Shown here piece after piece: positions 31,946 to 43,250 of a stretch of DNA of 64,000 bases (position 1 is the stretch's first letter; each line of letters starts with the position of its first letter). Both the position numbers and the translations under genes were made by a program. The DNA lies in NCBI GenBank assembly GCA_001898835.1, contig MKVM01000001.1:62001-126000 (forward strand). Reading direction: 5' to 3'. The notes under the pieces were generated by a model that made no database searches, was not told the DNA's origin, and saw only the letters and a program-made list of their open reading frames with translations. This DNA is from Micrococcales bacterium 72-143. Lineage in GTDB: Bacteria; Actinomycetota; Actinomycetes; Actinomycetales; Microbacteriaceae.

Positions 31946-33343
31946 ATGATCAAGCCCGACCTCGACCAGGAGCTGCCCGAGGAGCTCGGCGCGGTGCATT
32001 TCGTCGGCATCGGGGGATCCGGGATGAGCGGCATCGCTCGGCTGCTGCTCGAGGCCGGCCACCGCGTGACCGGGTCGGATGTGCGCGAGTCGGATGCCGT
32101 CGCCGAGCTGCGCGCCGCGGGCGCCCGCATCGCGATCGGGCACGACGCCGCGAACGTCGGCGACGCCGACACCCTCGTCGTGACGGGTGCCCTGTGGGAG
32201 GACAACCCCGAGTACCGCCGCGCGCTGGCCGAGGGCATCCCGGTGCTGCACCGTTCCCTCGCGCTCAACTGGCTCATCCGCGGCCATCGCGTCGTGTCGG
32301 TCGCGGGCGCGCACGGCAAGAGCACCTCGACCGGCATGATCGCGACCGCCCTCCGCGAGCTCGGCGTCGACCCCGGCTTCGTCAACGGCGGCGTCATCGC
32401 GGGCTACGGGCGCAGTTCGTCCTTCGGCACCGACGACCTCTTCGTCGTGGAGGCGGACGAGTCGGACGGCTCGTTCCTGCTCTACGACACCGCGGTCGCG
32501 CTCATCACCAACGTCGACGCCGATCACCTCGACCACTACGGCACCCAGGAGGCCTTCGAGGACGCCTTCGTGACGTTCGCCGAGGGGGCGAGCGAGTTCG
32601 TCGTCGCCTCGAGCGACGACCCGGGCGCCCTCGCCGTGACGCGGCGGCTGACCGGCACCCGCGTTGTGAGCTTCGGTCTCGCGGAGGATGCCGAGGTCCG
32701 GGTTCGGGACGTCGTCGCCGACGGCCCGGTCGCGTTCACGATCGTCCACGAGGGGCGCGAGCTGCCCGTGCGGATGGCGATTCCTGGCGCGCACAACGCC
32801 CTCAACGCGGCCGGTGCGTTCGCCGTGCTCGCGACGCTCGGATTCGACCCGGAGGGCATCGTGCGGGGGCTCGAGGCCTTCGCGGGCACCGGGCGGCGGT
32901 TCGAGCTGCACGGCGAGGTGCGCGGCGTGCGCGTGTACGACGACTACGCGCACCATCCGACCGAGGTCGCCGCGGCGCTCGCGACGGCGCGCTCGGTGGT
33001 CGGCGAGGGACGGGTGATCGCCATCCACCAGCCGCACCTCTACAGTCGCACCCGCATGATGGCGGGCGAGTTCGCCGAGGTCTACGAGCGCCTCGCCGAC
33101 CACACGGTCGTGCTCGACGTCTACGGCGCCCGGGAGGACCCGGAGCCCGGCGTCACGGGTGCGCTGGTCGCCGAGCGCTTCGCGGACCCCGCGCACGTCG
33201 ACTTCCTGCCCGACTGGCAGGCGGCGGCGGATCGCGTGGCCGAGATCGCGCGCGAGGGCGACCTCGTCATGACCCTCAGCTGCGGCGACGTCTACCGCAT
33301 CATCCCTCAGGTGGTCGCGGCGCTCGGCGCGGAGCAGGCGTGA
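31946..33343 (+). CDS. murC: UDP-N-acetylmuramate--L-alanine ligase
   Basis: [38 protein letters not shown]. Confidence 0.96.
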   Translation: MIKPDLDQELPEELGAVHFVGIGGSGMSGIARLLLEAGHRVTGSDVRESDAVAELRAAGARIAIGHDAANVGDADTLVVTGALWEDNPEYRRALAEGIPVLHRSLALNWLIRGHRVVSVAGAHGKSTSTGMIATALRELGVDPGFVNGGVIAGYGRSSSFGTDDLFVVEADESDGSFLLYDTAVALITNVDADHLDHYGTQEAFEDAFVTFAEGASEFVVASSDDPGALAVTRRLTGTRVVSFGLAEDAEVRVRDVVADGPVAFTIVHEGRELPVRMAIPGAHNALNAAGAFAVLATLGFDPEGIVRGLEAFAGTGRRFELHGEVRGVRVYDDYAHHPTEVAAALATARSVVGEGRVIAIHQPHLYSRTRMMAGEFAEVYERLADHTVVLDVYGAREDPEPGVTGALVAERFADPAHVDFLPDWQAAADRVAEIAREGDLVMTLSCGDVYRIIPQVVAALGAEQA

Positions 33344-33356
33344 TCGGGCGGCGCCG

Positions 33357-34343
33357 ATGAGGCGGCCCGAGGGCTTCGACGCGTCGCCCGCTCAGGCCCC
33401 GGAGCCCAAGCCGGCGCGGACCCCCCGGGAGCGGAAGCCGGCGAAGACGCCGAAGGCGGCCCGCGCCGCGGCGGCTCCGCAGGAGCAGCGTCCGGCGCAT
33501 CCGGCGCCGCGGAAGGCGGCGCCGCCGCGCGAGCGCGCCGCTCGCCGCCCCCCGCGTCCCTCGGCGAGCAGGGTGGCCGAGGCGGAGCTGCGGGCTGCCG
33601 AGCGCGCCCGCAAGCGCGCCGAGAAGCGCGAGCTCCGCCGCTTCACCCGTCGCACGCGCCGCCGCCGGATCGCGTGGCTCACGGCGGGTGGTCTCGTCGT
33701 GGCGCTCGTCGGGCTGAGTCTGGGCGCGGTGTACTCGCCGCTGCTGGCGTTGCGCGAGATCCGCGTCGAGGGGACGACGAGCCTCGACCCGGCGCAGCTC
33801 GTGGACGCCGTCGACGGCCAGCTGGGCACCCCGCTCGCACTGCTCGACGAGGGGGAGCTGCGGGATCAGCTCGCGCAGTTCACCCTCATCCGCAGCTACT
33901 CGACCGAGATCCTGCCGCCCGGCACGCTCATCCTCCACATCGTGGAGCGGACGCCGGTCGGCGTGATGGTCGACGGCGGCGCCTTCGACGTGGTGGACGC
34001 CGCGGGGGTCGTGCTCGCGACGAGTCCCGAGCGTCCCGCGGGTCTTCCGCTCATCGAGCTCGGGCGCGGCGACGTCGACGGCGTCGCGTTCCGCTCGGTC
34101 GCCGAGGTGCTGCTCGCCTTGCCCGCCTCGGTGCGCGATCAGCTCGACAGCATCTCCGCGACGACGCGCGACGACGTGACCTTGACGCTCGCCGGCTCGA
34201 CGCAGCGGGTGGTGTGGGGGAGCGCGACGGACTCGGATCACAAGGCTCGCGTGCTCGCGGCGCTCGTCGCCATCCACGCCGGTTCGGGCCCGGGCGTCTA
34301 CGACGTGTCCGCCCCGGGCACCGCGGTCTTCCACGCGGGCTGA
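33357..34343 (+). CDS. ftsQ: Cell division protein FtsQ (POTRA)
   Basis: Long Pro/Arg/Ala-rich cytoplasmic N-terminus, single TM, POTRA LREIRVEGTTSLDPAQLVDAV; between murC and ftsZ. Confidence 0.9.
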   Translation: MRRPEGFDASPAQAPEPKPARTPRERKPAKTPKAARAAAAPQEQRPAHPAPRKAAPPRERAARRPPRPSASRVAEAELRAAERARKRAEKRELRRFTRRTRRRRIAWLTAGGLVVALVGLSLGAVYSPLLALREIRVEGTTSLDPAQLVDAVDGQLGTPLALLDEGELRDQLAQFTLIRSYSTEILPPGTLILHIVERTPVGVMVDGGAFDVVDAAGVVLATSPERPAGLPLIELGRGDVDGVAFRSVAEVLLALPASVRDQLDSISATTRDDVTLTLAGSTQRVVWGSATDSDHKARVLAALVAIHAGSGPGVYDVSAPGTAVFHAG

Positions 34344-34437
34344 GCCGGCCTCCGTTTCGCGACACGCGGGGTGTCGCACGGAGCGCACCGCCTGCCGCGC
34401 TTACCGTGAGGGCACACAACAGTACTGAGAAAGACTC

Positions 34438-34482
34438 CAAACCTCAAGTAGAGGTTGAAGGTTTTCTCCAGGAGGCCGGACG
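34438..34482 (+). promoter_or_regulatory. ftsZ leader: small hairpin AACCTC-AAGTA-GAGGTT followed by repeated GAGGTTGAAGGTT and AGGAGG RBS
   Basis: Direct reading: aacctc 34440-34445 pairs with gaggtt 34451-34456. Confidence 0.4.
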
Positions 34483-35627
34483 TGACTTCGAACCAGAACT
34501 ACCTCGCCGTCATCAAGGTCGTCGGCATCGGCGGCGGCGGCGTGAACGCGGTGAACCGGATGATCGAGCTCGGCCTGCGCGGCGTCGAGTTCATCGCCAT
34601 CAACACCGACGCCCAGGCGCTGCTCATGAGCGACGCCGACGTGAAGCTCGACGTGGGCCGCGAGCTCACGCGCGGCCTCGGCGCCGGGGCGGACCCGGAG
34701 GTCGGCCGGCGCGCCGCCGAGGACCACGCGGAGGAGATCGAGGAGGCCCTCGCCGGCGCCGACATGGTCTTCGTGACCGCGGGTGAGGGCGGCGGCACGG
34801 GCACGGGCGGCGCGCCCGTCGTGGCGCGGATCGCGAAGTCCATCGGCGCGCTCACGATCGGCGTCGTCACGAAGCCCTTCGGCTTCGAGGGCAAGCGTCG
34901 TCAGGCCCAGGCCGAGATCGGCGTCGCGACCCTCAAGAACGAGGTCGACACGCTCATCGTCGTGCCGAACGACCGACTGCTCGAGATCAGCGACCGCGGC
35001 ATCTCCATGCTCGAGGCCTTCTCGACCGCCGACCAGGTGCTCCTCGCCGGTGTCCAGGGCATCACCGACCTCATCACGACGCCCGGACTCATCAACCTCG
35101 ACTTCGCCGACGTCAAGTCGGTCATGCAGGGTGCGGGCTCCGCGCTCATGGGAATCGGCGCCAGCCGCGGCGCGGACCGCGCGATCAAGGCGGCCGAGCT
35201 CGCCGTCGCGAGCCCCCTGCTCGAGGCCTCGATCGACGGCGCGCACGGTGTGCTGCTCTCCATCCAGGGCGGCTCGAACCTCGGCATCTTCGAGATCAAC
35301 GACGCGGCGCGCCTCGTGCAGGAGGCGGTGCACCCGGAGGCGAACATCATCTTCGGCGCCGTCATCGACGACACGCTCGGCGACGAGGTGCGCGTCACCG
35401 TCATCGCGGCGGGCTTCGACGGCGGCGAGCCGACCGTCCGGCCGCAGAGCAGCGAAAAGCGCAGCAACTACGTCGAGGCGCCCGTGCCCGTCGCCGTGGC
35501 TGCGGCTGCCGAGGACGGCGCGCCCCAGCCCGAGGGCTGGGCGCGTGAGCCGGAGGTGCCCGTCGTGGCGTCGCTCGACGACTTCGACGACGAGGGCGAC
35601 CTCGACATCCCCGACTTCCTCAAGTAG
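34482..35627 (+). CDS. ftsZ: Cell division protein FtsZ
   Basis: [37 protein letters not shown] start. Confidence 0.97.
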   Translation: MTSNQNYLAVIKVVGIGGGGVNAVNRMIELGLRGVEFIAINTDAQALLMSDADVKLDVGRELTRGLGAGADPEVGRRAAEDHAEEIEEALAGADMVFVTAGEGGGTGTGGAPVVARIAKSIGALTIGVVTKPFGFEGKRRQAQAEIGVATLKNEVDTLIVVPNDRLLEISDRGISMLEAFSTADQVLLAGVQGITDLITTPGLINLDFADVKSVMQGAGSALMGIGASRGADRAIKAAELAVASPLLEASIDGAHGVLLSIQGGSNLGIFEINDAARLVQEAVHPEANIIFGAVIDDTLGDEVRVTVIAAGFDGGEPTVRPQSSEKRSNYVEAPVPVAVAAAAEDGAPQPEGWAREPEVPVVASLDDFDDEGDLDIPDFLK

Positions 35628-35630
35628 CGC

Positions 35631-36314
35631 ATGAGCGCCGACGCACCGCTCGCCGAGCGGCTCGCGACGGTCGACGCCGGGATCGCGGATGCCGCGCGCG
35701 CGGCCGGACGCGATCCGGGCGAGCTCACGCGCATCGTCGTCACCAAGTTCCACCCCGCCTCCCTCGTGCGCGAGCTGGCCGCCCTCGGCGTGCGCGACGT
35801 GGGGGAGAACCGCCACCAGGAGGCGCAGGCCAAGGCGGCCGAGACCGCCGACCTCGGGCTGAACTGGCACTTCGTCGGCCAGCTGCAGAGCAACAAGGCG
35901 CGCGCCGTCCGGCGGTACGCCCACGCGATCCACTCGCTCGACCGGGACTCGCTCGTCGACGCCCTCGCGGCCACCGATGCCCCGCCGCTCGAGGGTTTCC
36001 TCGAGATCGACCTGTCGGGCGAGCCCGGGCGCGGCGGGGCGACCCCCGCGGATGCCGAGCGCCTCGCGGAACGCGTGCTCCGCACCCCCGGGCTGCGCCT
36101 GGTGGGGGTCATGGCGGTCGCGCCCATCGGGGCGGAACCCCGCGCCGCGTTCGCGCGCCTGCGCGAGGTCTCGGAGCGCGTGCGCTCGCTCGCCCCGGAT
36201 GCCGACCGCATCTCGGCGGGCATGTCGGGCGACTACGCGGCGGCGATCCTCGAGGGCGCGACACACCTCCGCATCGGCACGGCAATCACGGGAAAGCGGC
36301 CGGAGCGCGGTTAA
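35631..36314 (+). CDS. YggS family PLP-binding protein (PLPBP)
   Basis: VTKFHPAS, GENRHQEAQAKA, WHFVGQLQSNKAR, GMSGDYAAAI. Confidence 0.92.
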   Translation: MSADAPLAERLATVDAGIADAARAAGRDPGELTRIVVTKFHPASLVRELAALGVRDVGENRHQEAQAKAAETADLGLNWHFVGQLQSNKARAVRRYAHAIHSLDRDSLVDALAATDAPPLEGFLEIDLSGEPGRGGATPADAERLAERVLRTPGLRLVGVMAVAPIGAEPRAAFARLREVSERVRSLAPDADRISAGMSGDYAAAILEGATHLRIGTAITGKRPERG

Positions 36315-36350
36315 TCTCGGGAACAGGAACCGCACGATCCGGAGGATGTC

Positions 36351-36812
36351 ATGGCGAACCCGCTGCGCAAGACGATGGTCTACCTCGGCCTGGCCGATGA
36401 GGACTACGACGACGTCGCGCCCGAGCAGGCGGCGCCCGCGCCCCGTGAGCACTCGGCGCCCGCGAACGCACGCCCGGCCCCGGTGACCCCGCTGCGCCGC
36501 GCCCCCGCGCCGCGCACCGCGCCCGCAGGCATGAACGAGATCCTCACGGTGCACCCGCGCCACTACAAGGACGCCCAGACGATCGCCGAGAGCTTCCGCG
36601 AGGGAGTTCCCGTCATCATCAACCTGTCGCAGATGAGCGAGCCGGAGGCGCGTCGCCTCATCGACTTCGCGAGCGGCCTCTCGATGGGCCTCTACGGCAA
36701 GATCGAGCGCGTCACCAACAAGGTCTTCCTGCTCTCGCCCGAGCATGTCGCCGTCAGCGGCGACCAGGCGGAGGCCGAGTCCGAGGTCGACGCGGGTTTC
36801 TTCGCGGGCTGA
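36351..36812 (+). CDS. sepF: Cell division protein SepF
   Basis: [21 protein letters not shown] ... [44 protein letters not shown]. Confidence 0.95.
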   Translation: MANPLRKTMVYLGLADEDYDDVAPEQAAPAPREHSAPANARPAPVTPLRRAPAPRTAPAGMNEILTVHPRHYKDAQTIAESFREGVPVIINLSQMSEPEARRLIDFASGLSMGLYGKIERVTNKVFLLSPEHVAVSGDQAEAESEVDAGFFAG

Positions 36813-36946
36813 GCGCCGAACCCTCGGGTCGAGCGGCGCCCACAGGCGCGTGTCGAGACCACACCAGCCACACCATCCTCACTGGCAACCGAACGGGGGG
36901 CAGCGTCCTCCCAGCCGTCGGGCGGTAATCTGGTCACCGCGCGACT

Positions 36947-36979
36947 CTCAACCGGGGCATGAACCTTGCTACGGTTGAG
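36947..36979. promoter_or_regulatory. 8-bp inverted repeat ctcaaccg/cggttgag (17-nt spacer) overlapping a TACGGT -10-like hexamer upstream of divIVA
   Basis: Direct reading at 36947-36954 and 36972-36979. Confidence 0.45.
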
Positions 36980-37020
36980 GGATTCGGGAACCGGATGAGG
37001 AAAGCAATCGAGGTGCGGTC

Positions 37021-38055
37021 ATGGCTCTGACGCCGGAAGATGTCGTCAACAAGCGTTTCAACCCCACGAAGTTTCGTGAGGGATACGACCAGGACGAGGT
37101 CGACGACTTCCTGGACGAGGTCGTGGTCGAGCTCCGCCGCCTCGGTCAGGAGAACGAGGAGCTGCGTCAGCGCCTCGTCGCCGCCGACGCGCGGGTGAGC
37201 GAGCTGCAGCGCTCCGCGAGCCAGGCGCCCCTCGCCGCGGCCGCACCGCCGTCGGTCGCCCCCGTCCCCGCACCGGTCGTCGCGCCCGAGCCCGTGGCCG
37301 CGGCTCCCGTCGCCGCCCCGGTTCCCGCGCCCGCCGCCGACCTCGGCGGTGCGGACGCCGGTTCGATGGACCAGAGCAACACGAACAACCTGCTCCAGCT
37401 CGCCCGCCGCCTCCACGAGGAGCACGTGCGCGAGGGCATGGAGAAGCGCGACCAGCTCATCGCCGAGGGCCACGCGACCGCCGCACGCCTCGTCTCCGAC
37501 GCCGAGACCCAGCAGCGCACCGCGATCGAGACGCTCGAGGCGGAGAAGGCCGGGCTCGAGCGTCAGGTCGAGGAGCTCCGCATCTTCGAGTCCGAGTACC
37601 GCGACAAGCTCAAGGGCTACATCGAGGGCCAGCTGCGCGAGCTCGAGTCGGCCGCGCCGCTCGCCGCCGCCGAGTCGCAGCCCGCGCTCGGCTCGGCCGC
37701 ACCGGCCTACGCCGCGCCGCTCGTGGATGCGCCCGAGGCCTCCGCCTTCGAGACCCCCAGCTACGAGGCCCCGAGCTACGACGCACCCGTCGTCGACGTG
37801 CCCCCGGCCTACGATGCCCCTGCCACGGACGCGCCCCAGGCGCCCGAGTACCCGGCGCCGTCGTTCGGCGACTACAGCCAGGCTCCCGCGCCGCAGCCGT
37901 CGAGCGCCTCGACGCCGCCCGCCTACGCCGGCTTCCCGGCCCCGCAGGTGACGAACGAGTTCCCGGCGCAGCAGCCCGAGCAGACCTCGCAGCAGCCGGA
38001 GTACCCGGCCTACTCGCAGCGCAACAACGAGTTCCCCGGCCTTGGCGGCAACTGA
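37021..38055 (+). CDS. divIVA: DivIVA/Wag31 polar growth protein
   Basis: MALTPEDVVNKRFNPTKFREGYDQDEVDDFLDEVV; coiled coil. Confidence 0.95.
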   Translation: MALTPEDVVNKRFNPTKFREGYDQDEVDDFLDEVVVELRRLGQENEELRQRLVAADARVSELQRSASQAPLAAAAPPSVAPVPAPVVAPEPVAAAPVAAPVPAPAADLGGADAGSMDQSNTNNLLQLARRLHEEHVREGMEKRDQLIAEGHATAARLVSDAETQQRTAIETLEAEKAGLERQVEELRIFESEYRDKLKGYIEGQLRELESAAPLAAAESQPALGSAAPAYAAPLVDAPEASAFETPSYEAPSYDAPVVDVPPAYDAPATDAPQAPEYPAPSFGDYSQAPAPQPSSASTPPAYAGFPAPQVTNEFPAQQPEQTSQQPEYPAYSQRNNEFPGLGGN

Positions 38056-38632
38056 GCCCCAGCGCACGCCGGACGACACGGGGCGCGCGCGCGTGAGCGT
38101 GCGCGCCCTCGTGCTGCTCGGCGTCGTGGCCATCGGCATCCTGACCGTCGACCAGCTCGCGAAGTACCTCATCGTCAGCAACCTCGAGGTCGGCGAGATC
38201 GTCCCGGTGCTGGGGCAGATCCTGCAGTTCCACTTCGTCAAGAACTCGGGGGCCGCGTTCTCCCTCGCGAGCGGGTTCACCTGGATCCTGTCGATCGTCG
38301 CGCTCGGTGTGATCGCGGCCATCGTCGTATTCGCGAAGCGGATCAAGTCGGCGGCCTGGGCGTGGATGCTCGGGCTGCTGCTCGGCGGCGCGCTCGGCAA
38401 CGTGACCGACCGGTTGTTCCGCGAGCCGAGCTTCGGCCAAGGGCACGTGATCGACTTCATCCAGGTCTGGGGCTTCCCGGCCATCTTCAACATCGCCGAC
38501 ATCGCGATCTGCACCGCCATGGGCCTCTTCCTGCTGCTGACGCTGCGCGGCGTGCGACTGGACGGCACCAAGGCGTCGGAGACGATCGAACGCATCCCGA
38601 AGCCGGACGCGCCCGGGGCGTCGGAGGAGTGA
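38042..38632 (+). CDS. lspA: Lipoprotein signal peptidase (start codon uncertain)
   Basis: [44 protein letters not shown]. Confidence 0.92.
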   Translation: MAATEPQRTPDDTGRARVSVRALVLLGVVAIGILTVDQLAKYLIVSNLEVGEIVPVLGQILQFHFVKNSGAAFSLASGFTWILSIVALGVIAAIVVFAKRIKSAAWAWMLGLLLGGALGNVTDRLFREPSFGQGHVIDFIQVWGFPAIFNIADIAICTAMGLFLLLTLRGVRLDGTKASETIERIPKPDAPGASEE

Positions 38633-39549
38633 CCGAGAGCCGCGGCATGCCGATTCCCGACGGGCTCGTCGGGGAGCGGGCGGATGCCGCAGTCGCCCGA
38701 CTGCTCGGCTTCTCGCGCACCTTCGCGCAGGAGGTGCTCGAGGCGGGCGGCGTCAGCCTCGACGGCGTCGTGCTCGGAAAGTCGGACCGGATGCGGCCCG
38801 GCTGGCTCGACGTCGAGTGGATGCCGAAGCTCGAGCCCGCGGTCGTCCCGCAGCTCGTCCCCGGCTTCCACGTCGTGCACGACGACGACGACCTCGTCGT
38901 CATCGACAAGCCGGTGGGCGTGGCCGCGCATCCGGCCACCGGCTGGGACGGGCCGACGGTGCTCGGCGCGCTGGCGGGGGCCGGCTACCGCATCGCGACC
39001 TCAGGGTCCGCCGAGCGTCAGGGCATCGTGCACCGGCTCGACGTCGGCACGAGCGGCCTCATGGTCGTCGCCAAGAGCGAGCGCGCCTACAGCGAGCTGA
39101 AGCGCCAGTTCCACGACCGCGAGGTCGACAAGATCTACCACGCCGTCGTGCAGGGCCATCCCGACCCGTTCTCCGGCACGATCGACGCGCCGGTCGGCCG
39201 GCATCCGGGGTCGAGCTGGAAGTTCGCCGTCACCGCCGACGGCAAGCACGCGGTGACCCACTACGACACGCTCGAGGCGATGCGGTCGGCCACCCTCCTC
39301 GAGATCCACCTGGAGACGGGGCGCACGCACCAGATCCGCGTGCACATGGCGGCCCAGCGGCACCCCTGTGCGGGCGACCTGCTGTACGGCGCCGACCCGA
39401 CGCTCGCGGCGCGGCTCGGGCTCGAGCGGCAGTGGCTGCACGCCGTGAAGCTCGGATTCCGGCACCCGGGCAGCGGCGAGCACGTCGAGTTCGAGACACG
39501 CTACCCCGACGATCTGCAGCACGCCCTCGACGTCCTCCGCGCGGACTGA
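38629..39549 (+). CDS. RluA/RluD family 23S rRNA pseudouridine synthase
   Basis: [19 protein letters not shown] catalytic motif; [12 protein letters not shown]4-like N-terminus. Confidence 0.93.
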   Translation: MTESRGMPIPDGLVGERADAAVARLLGFSRTFAQEVLEAGGVSLDGVVLGKSDRMRPGWLDVEWMPKLEPAVVPQLVPGFHVVHDDDDLVVIDKPVGVAAHPATGWDGPTVLGALAGAGYRIATSGSAERQGIVHRLDVGTSGLMVVAKSERAYSELKRQFHDREVDKIYHAVVQGHPDPFSGTIDAPVGRHPGSSWKFAVTADGKHAVTHYDTLEAMRSATLLEIHLETGRTHQIRVHMAAQRHPCAGDLLYGADPTLAARLGLERQWLHAVKLGFRHPGSGEHVEFETRYPDDLQHALDVLRAD

Positions 39550-39722
39550 GCCGTCGGCGCCGTGGTGATCCGCGGCGCGTCGTCCCGGATCCGATCCGAG
39601 CGCGGTCGCATCGAATCCTCGTGGTCGGGTCGAGGGGATAGCGGATGGCGTCGACACGCCGCCTCGTCGTCGCTCCGTCACCGGCGGCGGTTAAGCTGGG
39701 GGGACCACCGACCGGAGAAGGC

Positions 39723-42700
39723 GTGACGAGCAGCGATTCCTTCGTGCACCTGCACGTGCACAGCGAATACAGCATGCTCGACGGCGCCGCCCGGGTGTCC
39801 GACCTCATGAAGGAGGTCGCCGCGCAGGGGATGCCCGCGATCGCGGTGACCGACCACGGCAACAACTTCGGCGCCTTCGACTTCTGGTCGCAGGCCAACG
39901 CCAACGGTGTGAAGCCCATCATCGGCACCGAGGCGTACCTCACCCCGGGAACCCACCGCACCGACAAGACGCGCGTGCGCTGGGGTGACGGGGGAGAGGA
40001 CGACGTCTCCGGCTCCGGCGCCTACACGCACATGACCCTGTGGGCCGAGAACACGGCGGGCATGCACAACCTGTTCCGCCTGTCGAGCCTCGCCTCCATC
40101 GAGGGCTACTACTTCAAGCCCCGCATGGACCGCGAGCTGCTGCAGAACTACGCGACGGGCATCATCGCCACCACCGGCTGCCCGTCCGGCGAGGTGCAGA
40201 CCCGGCTGCGGCTCGGGCAGTACGAGGCGGCCCGCGATGCGGCGGCCGAGTTCCGCGACATCTTCGGCAAGGACAACTTCTTCGTCGAGCTCATGGACCA
40301 CGGCCTCGGCATCGAGCGTCGAGTGATGACCGACCTCATCCGCCTGTCGAAAGACCTCGGGCTGCCGCTCGTCGCCACCAACGACCTGCACTACACGCAC
40401 GCCCACGACTCGTCCGCGCACGAGATCCTGCTGTGCGTGCAGTCGGGGTCGACGCTCGCCGACCCCAAGCGCTTCAAGTTCGACGCGCAGGAGTTCTACC
40501 TGAAGACGCCCGCGCAGATGCGTCAGCTGTTCCGGGACCACCCCGACGCGTGCGACAACACACTCCTCATCGCCGAGCGCTGCGACGTCGCGTTCAACAC
40601 GAGCGCCAACTACATGCCGCGCTATCCGGTGCCCGAGGGCGAGACCGAGGAGACCTGGTTCATCAAGGAGGTCGAGCGGGGACTGCACGAGCGCTACCCG
40701 TCCGGCATCCCCGACGAGGTGCGCAAGCAGGCCGACTACGAGACCGGCGTCATCACCCAGATGGGCTTCCCCGGCTACTTCCTCGTCGTCGCCGACTTCA
40801 TCAACTGGTCGAAGGACCACGGCATCCGCGTGGGACCGGGGCGCGGTTCGGGCGCCGGCTCGATGGCCGCCTACGCCATGAAGATCACCGACCTCGACCC
40901 GCTGCAGCACGGGCTCATCTTCGAGCGCTTCCTCAACCCCGACCGCGTCTCGATGCCCGACTTCGACGTCGACTTCGACGAGCGTCGGCGGGGCGAGGTC
41001 ATCAGGTACGTGACCGAGAAGTACGGCGAGGAGCGCGTCGCGCAGATCGTCACCTACGGCACCATCAAGGCCAAGCAGGCGCTCAAGGACTCCGGCCGGG
41101 TGCTCGGCTTCCCGTTCTCCATGGGGGAGAAGCTCACCAAGGCGATGCCGCCTGCCATCATGGGCAAGGACATCCCGCTCACCGGCATCGTCGACCCGGC
41201 GCACGAGCGCTACAAGGAGGCCGGAGACTTCCGCGCCATCCTCGACACCGACGCGGATGCGCGCACCGTCTTCGAGACGGCGCGCGGCCTCGAGGGGCTC
41301 AAGCGCCAGTGGGGCGTGCACGCCGCGGGTGTCATCATGTCGAGCGAGCCGCTCATCGACATCATCCCCATCATGCGCCGTGAGCAGGACGGCCAGATCG
41401 TCACCCAGTTCGACTACCCGGCCGCCGAGGCGCTCGGCCTCATCAAGATGGACTTCCTGGGCCTCAGGAACCTCACGATCATCGACGACGCCCTCGACAA
41501 CATCGAGGCGAACCGCGGCTTCCGCCCCGGGCTCGAGGAGCTGGCGCTCGACGACCCCGCCGCCTACGAGCTGCTCGGCCGCGGCGACACGCTCGGCGTC
41601 TTCCAGCTCGACGGCGGGCCCATGCGCTCGCTGCTGCGCCTCATGCGACCGGACAACTTCGAGGACATCTCGGCCGTCATCGCGCTGTACCGCCCGGGTC
41701 CGATGGGCGCCAACTCGCACACCAACTACGCCCTGCGCAAGAACGGCCAGCAGGCGATCGTGCCCATCCATCCGGAGCTCGAGGAGCCGCTCAGAGACAT
41801 CCTCGACACGAGCTACGGCCTCATCATCTACCAGGAGCAGGTGATGGCGATCGCGCAGCGGGTGGCGGGCTTCTCGCTCGGCCAGGCCGACATCCTGCGC
41901 CGTGCGATGGGCAAGAAGAAGAAGTCCGAGCTCGACAAGCAGTACGAGGGCTTCTCGAACGGCATGAAGGAGCGCGGGTTCTCCGACACGGCGATCAAGA
42001 CGCTGTGGGACATCCTGCTGCCGTTCTCCGACTACGCCTTCAACAAGGCGCACTCCGCCGCCTACGGCGTGCTCAGCTACTGGACCGCCTACCTCAAGGC
42101 GCACTACCCGGCCGAGTACATGGCGGCGCTCCTCACGAGCGTCGGCGACGCGCGCGACAAGCTCGCCATGTACCTCAACGAGTGCCGCCGCATGGGCATC
42201 CAGGTGCTGCCCCCGGACGTCAACGAGTCGATCGGCTACTTCGCGGCCGTCGGCGAGGACATCCGCTTCGGCCTCGGCGCGGTGCGCAACGTCGGCTTCG
42301 GCGTCGTCGACCAGATCCGCGCTGCCCGCGAGGAGAAGGGCGCCTTCACCTCCTTCCACGACTTCCTGCGCAAGGTGCCGCTCACCGCGCTCAACAAGCG
42401 CACCATCGAGTCGCTCATCAAGGCCGGCGCCTTCGACTCGCTCGGCACGACGCGGCGCGCCCTCATCGAGATCCATGAGGAGTCCGTCGAGTCGGCCGTC
42501 TCGGTGAAGCGCAACGAGGCCAACGGCCAGGTCGGATTCGACTTCGACTCGCTCTGGGACGAGCCCGCCGCCGTCGACCACGTGCCCGAGCGCCCCGAGT
42601 GGTCCAAGAAGGACAAGCTCGCCTTCGAACGCGAGATGCTCGGCCTCTACGTCTCCGAGCATCCGCTCGACGGGCTCGAGGTGCTGCTCGCCAAGCACGC

Positions 42701-43235
42701 CTCGATCGGCATCGGCGAACTGCTCGCCTCGGAGTCCATCCAGGACGGCGAGACCGTCACCGTCGCCGGCCTCCTCACGAGCGTGCAGCATCGCACGGCG
42801 CGACAGTCGGGCAACCCCTACGGCGTCGTCACCGTCGAGGACTTCGGCGGCGAGGTGAACGTCATGTTCCTCGGCAAGACCTACCAGGAGTTCGCGCCCG
42901 GCCTGCAGAGCGACACCATCGCCGTCATCCGGGCCCGCGTGAGCCAGCGCGACGACGGTATCGGCCTGCACGCGCAGAGCATGTTCCAGCCCGACACCGG
43001 CCAGAGCCTCGGCTCGGGGCCGCTCGTCATCCAGGTGCCGGAGCACCGGGCGACGACCGAGGTGGTGTCGGCGCTCAGCGACGTGCTCATCCGCCACCAG
43101 GGCGACAACGAGGTGCGGCTGCGGCTGGTGCGCGGTGACTCCGCGCGGCTCTTCGAGATCCCGTACCCGGTGTCGGTCACCGCCGACCTCTACGGCGAGC
43201 TCAAGAGCCTCCTCGGCCCCAACTGCGTCGTGTGA
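39723..43235 (+). CDS. dnaE: DNA polymerase III alpha subunit
   Basis: VHLHVHSEYSMLDGAA (PHP), GPGRGSGAGS, MPDFDVDFDERRR; GTG start. Confidence 0.97.
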   Translation: MTSSDSFVHLHVHSEYSMLDGAARVSDLMKEVAAQGMPAIAVTDHGNNFGAFDFWSQANANGVKPIIGTEAYLTPGTHRTDKTRVRWGDGGEDDVSGSGAYTHMTLWAENTAGMHNLFRLSSLASIEGYYFKPRMDRELLQNYATGIIATTGCPSGEVQTRLRLGQYEAARDAAAEFRDIFGKDNFFVELMDHGLGIERRVMTDLIRLSKDLGLPLVATNDLHYTHAHDSSAHEILLCVQSGSTLADPKRFKFDAQEFYLKTPAQMRQLFRDHPDACDNTLLIAERCDVAFNTSANYMPRYPVPEGETEETWFIKEVERGLHERYPSGIPDEVRKQADYETGVITQMGFPGYFLVVADFINWSKDHGIRVGPGRGSGAGSMAAYAMKITDLDPLQHGLIFERFLNPDRVSMPDFDVDFDERRRGEVIRYVTEKYGEERVAQIVTYGTIKAKQALKDSGRVLGFPFSMGEKLTKAMPPAIMGKDIPLTGIVDPAHERYKEAGDFRAILDTDADARTVFETARGLEGLKRQWGVHAAGVIMSSEPLIDIIPIMRREQDGQIVTQFDYPAAEALGLIKMDFLGLRNLTIIDDALDNIEANRGFRPGLEELALDDPAAYELLGRGDTLGVFQLDGGPMRSLLRLMRPDNFEDISAVIALYRPGPMGANSHTNYALRKNGQQAIVPIHPELEEPLRDILDTSYGLIIYQEQVMAIAQRVAGFSLGQADILRRAMGKKKKSELDKQYEGFSNGMKERGFSDTAIKTLWDILLPFSDYAFNKAHSAAYGVLSYWTAYLKAHYPAEYMAALLTSVGDARDKLAMYLNECRRMGIQVLPPDVNESIGYFAAVGEDIRFGLGAVRNVGFGVVDQIRAAREEKGAFTSFHDFLRKVPLTALNKRTIESLIKAGAFDSLGTTRRALIEIHEESVESAVSVKRNEANGQVGFDFDSLWDEPAAVDHVPERPEWSKKDKLAFEREMLGLYVSEHPLDGLEVLLAKHASIGIGELLASESIQDGETVTVAGLLTSVQHRTARQSGNPYGVVTVEDFGGEVNVMFLGKTYQEFAPGLQSDTIAVIRARVSQRDDGIGLHAQSMFQPDTGQSLGSGPLVIQVPEHRATTEVVSALSDVLIRHQGDNEVRLRLVRGDSARLFEIPYPVSVTADLYGELKSLLGPNCVV

Positions 43236-43250
43236 TCACCGACGCGGGAC

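Noticed and set aside
39678-43097. 1139-aa minus-strand ORF opposite dnaE, and its plus-strand alternative frames
   Set aside because: Same shadow-ORF signature; dnaE is certain on the plus strand.
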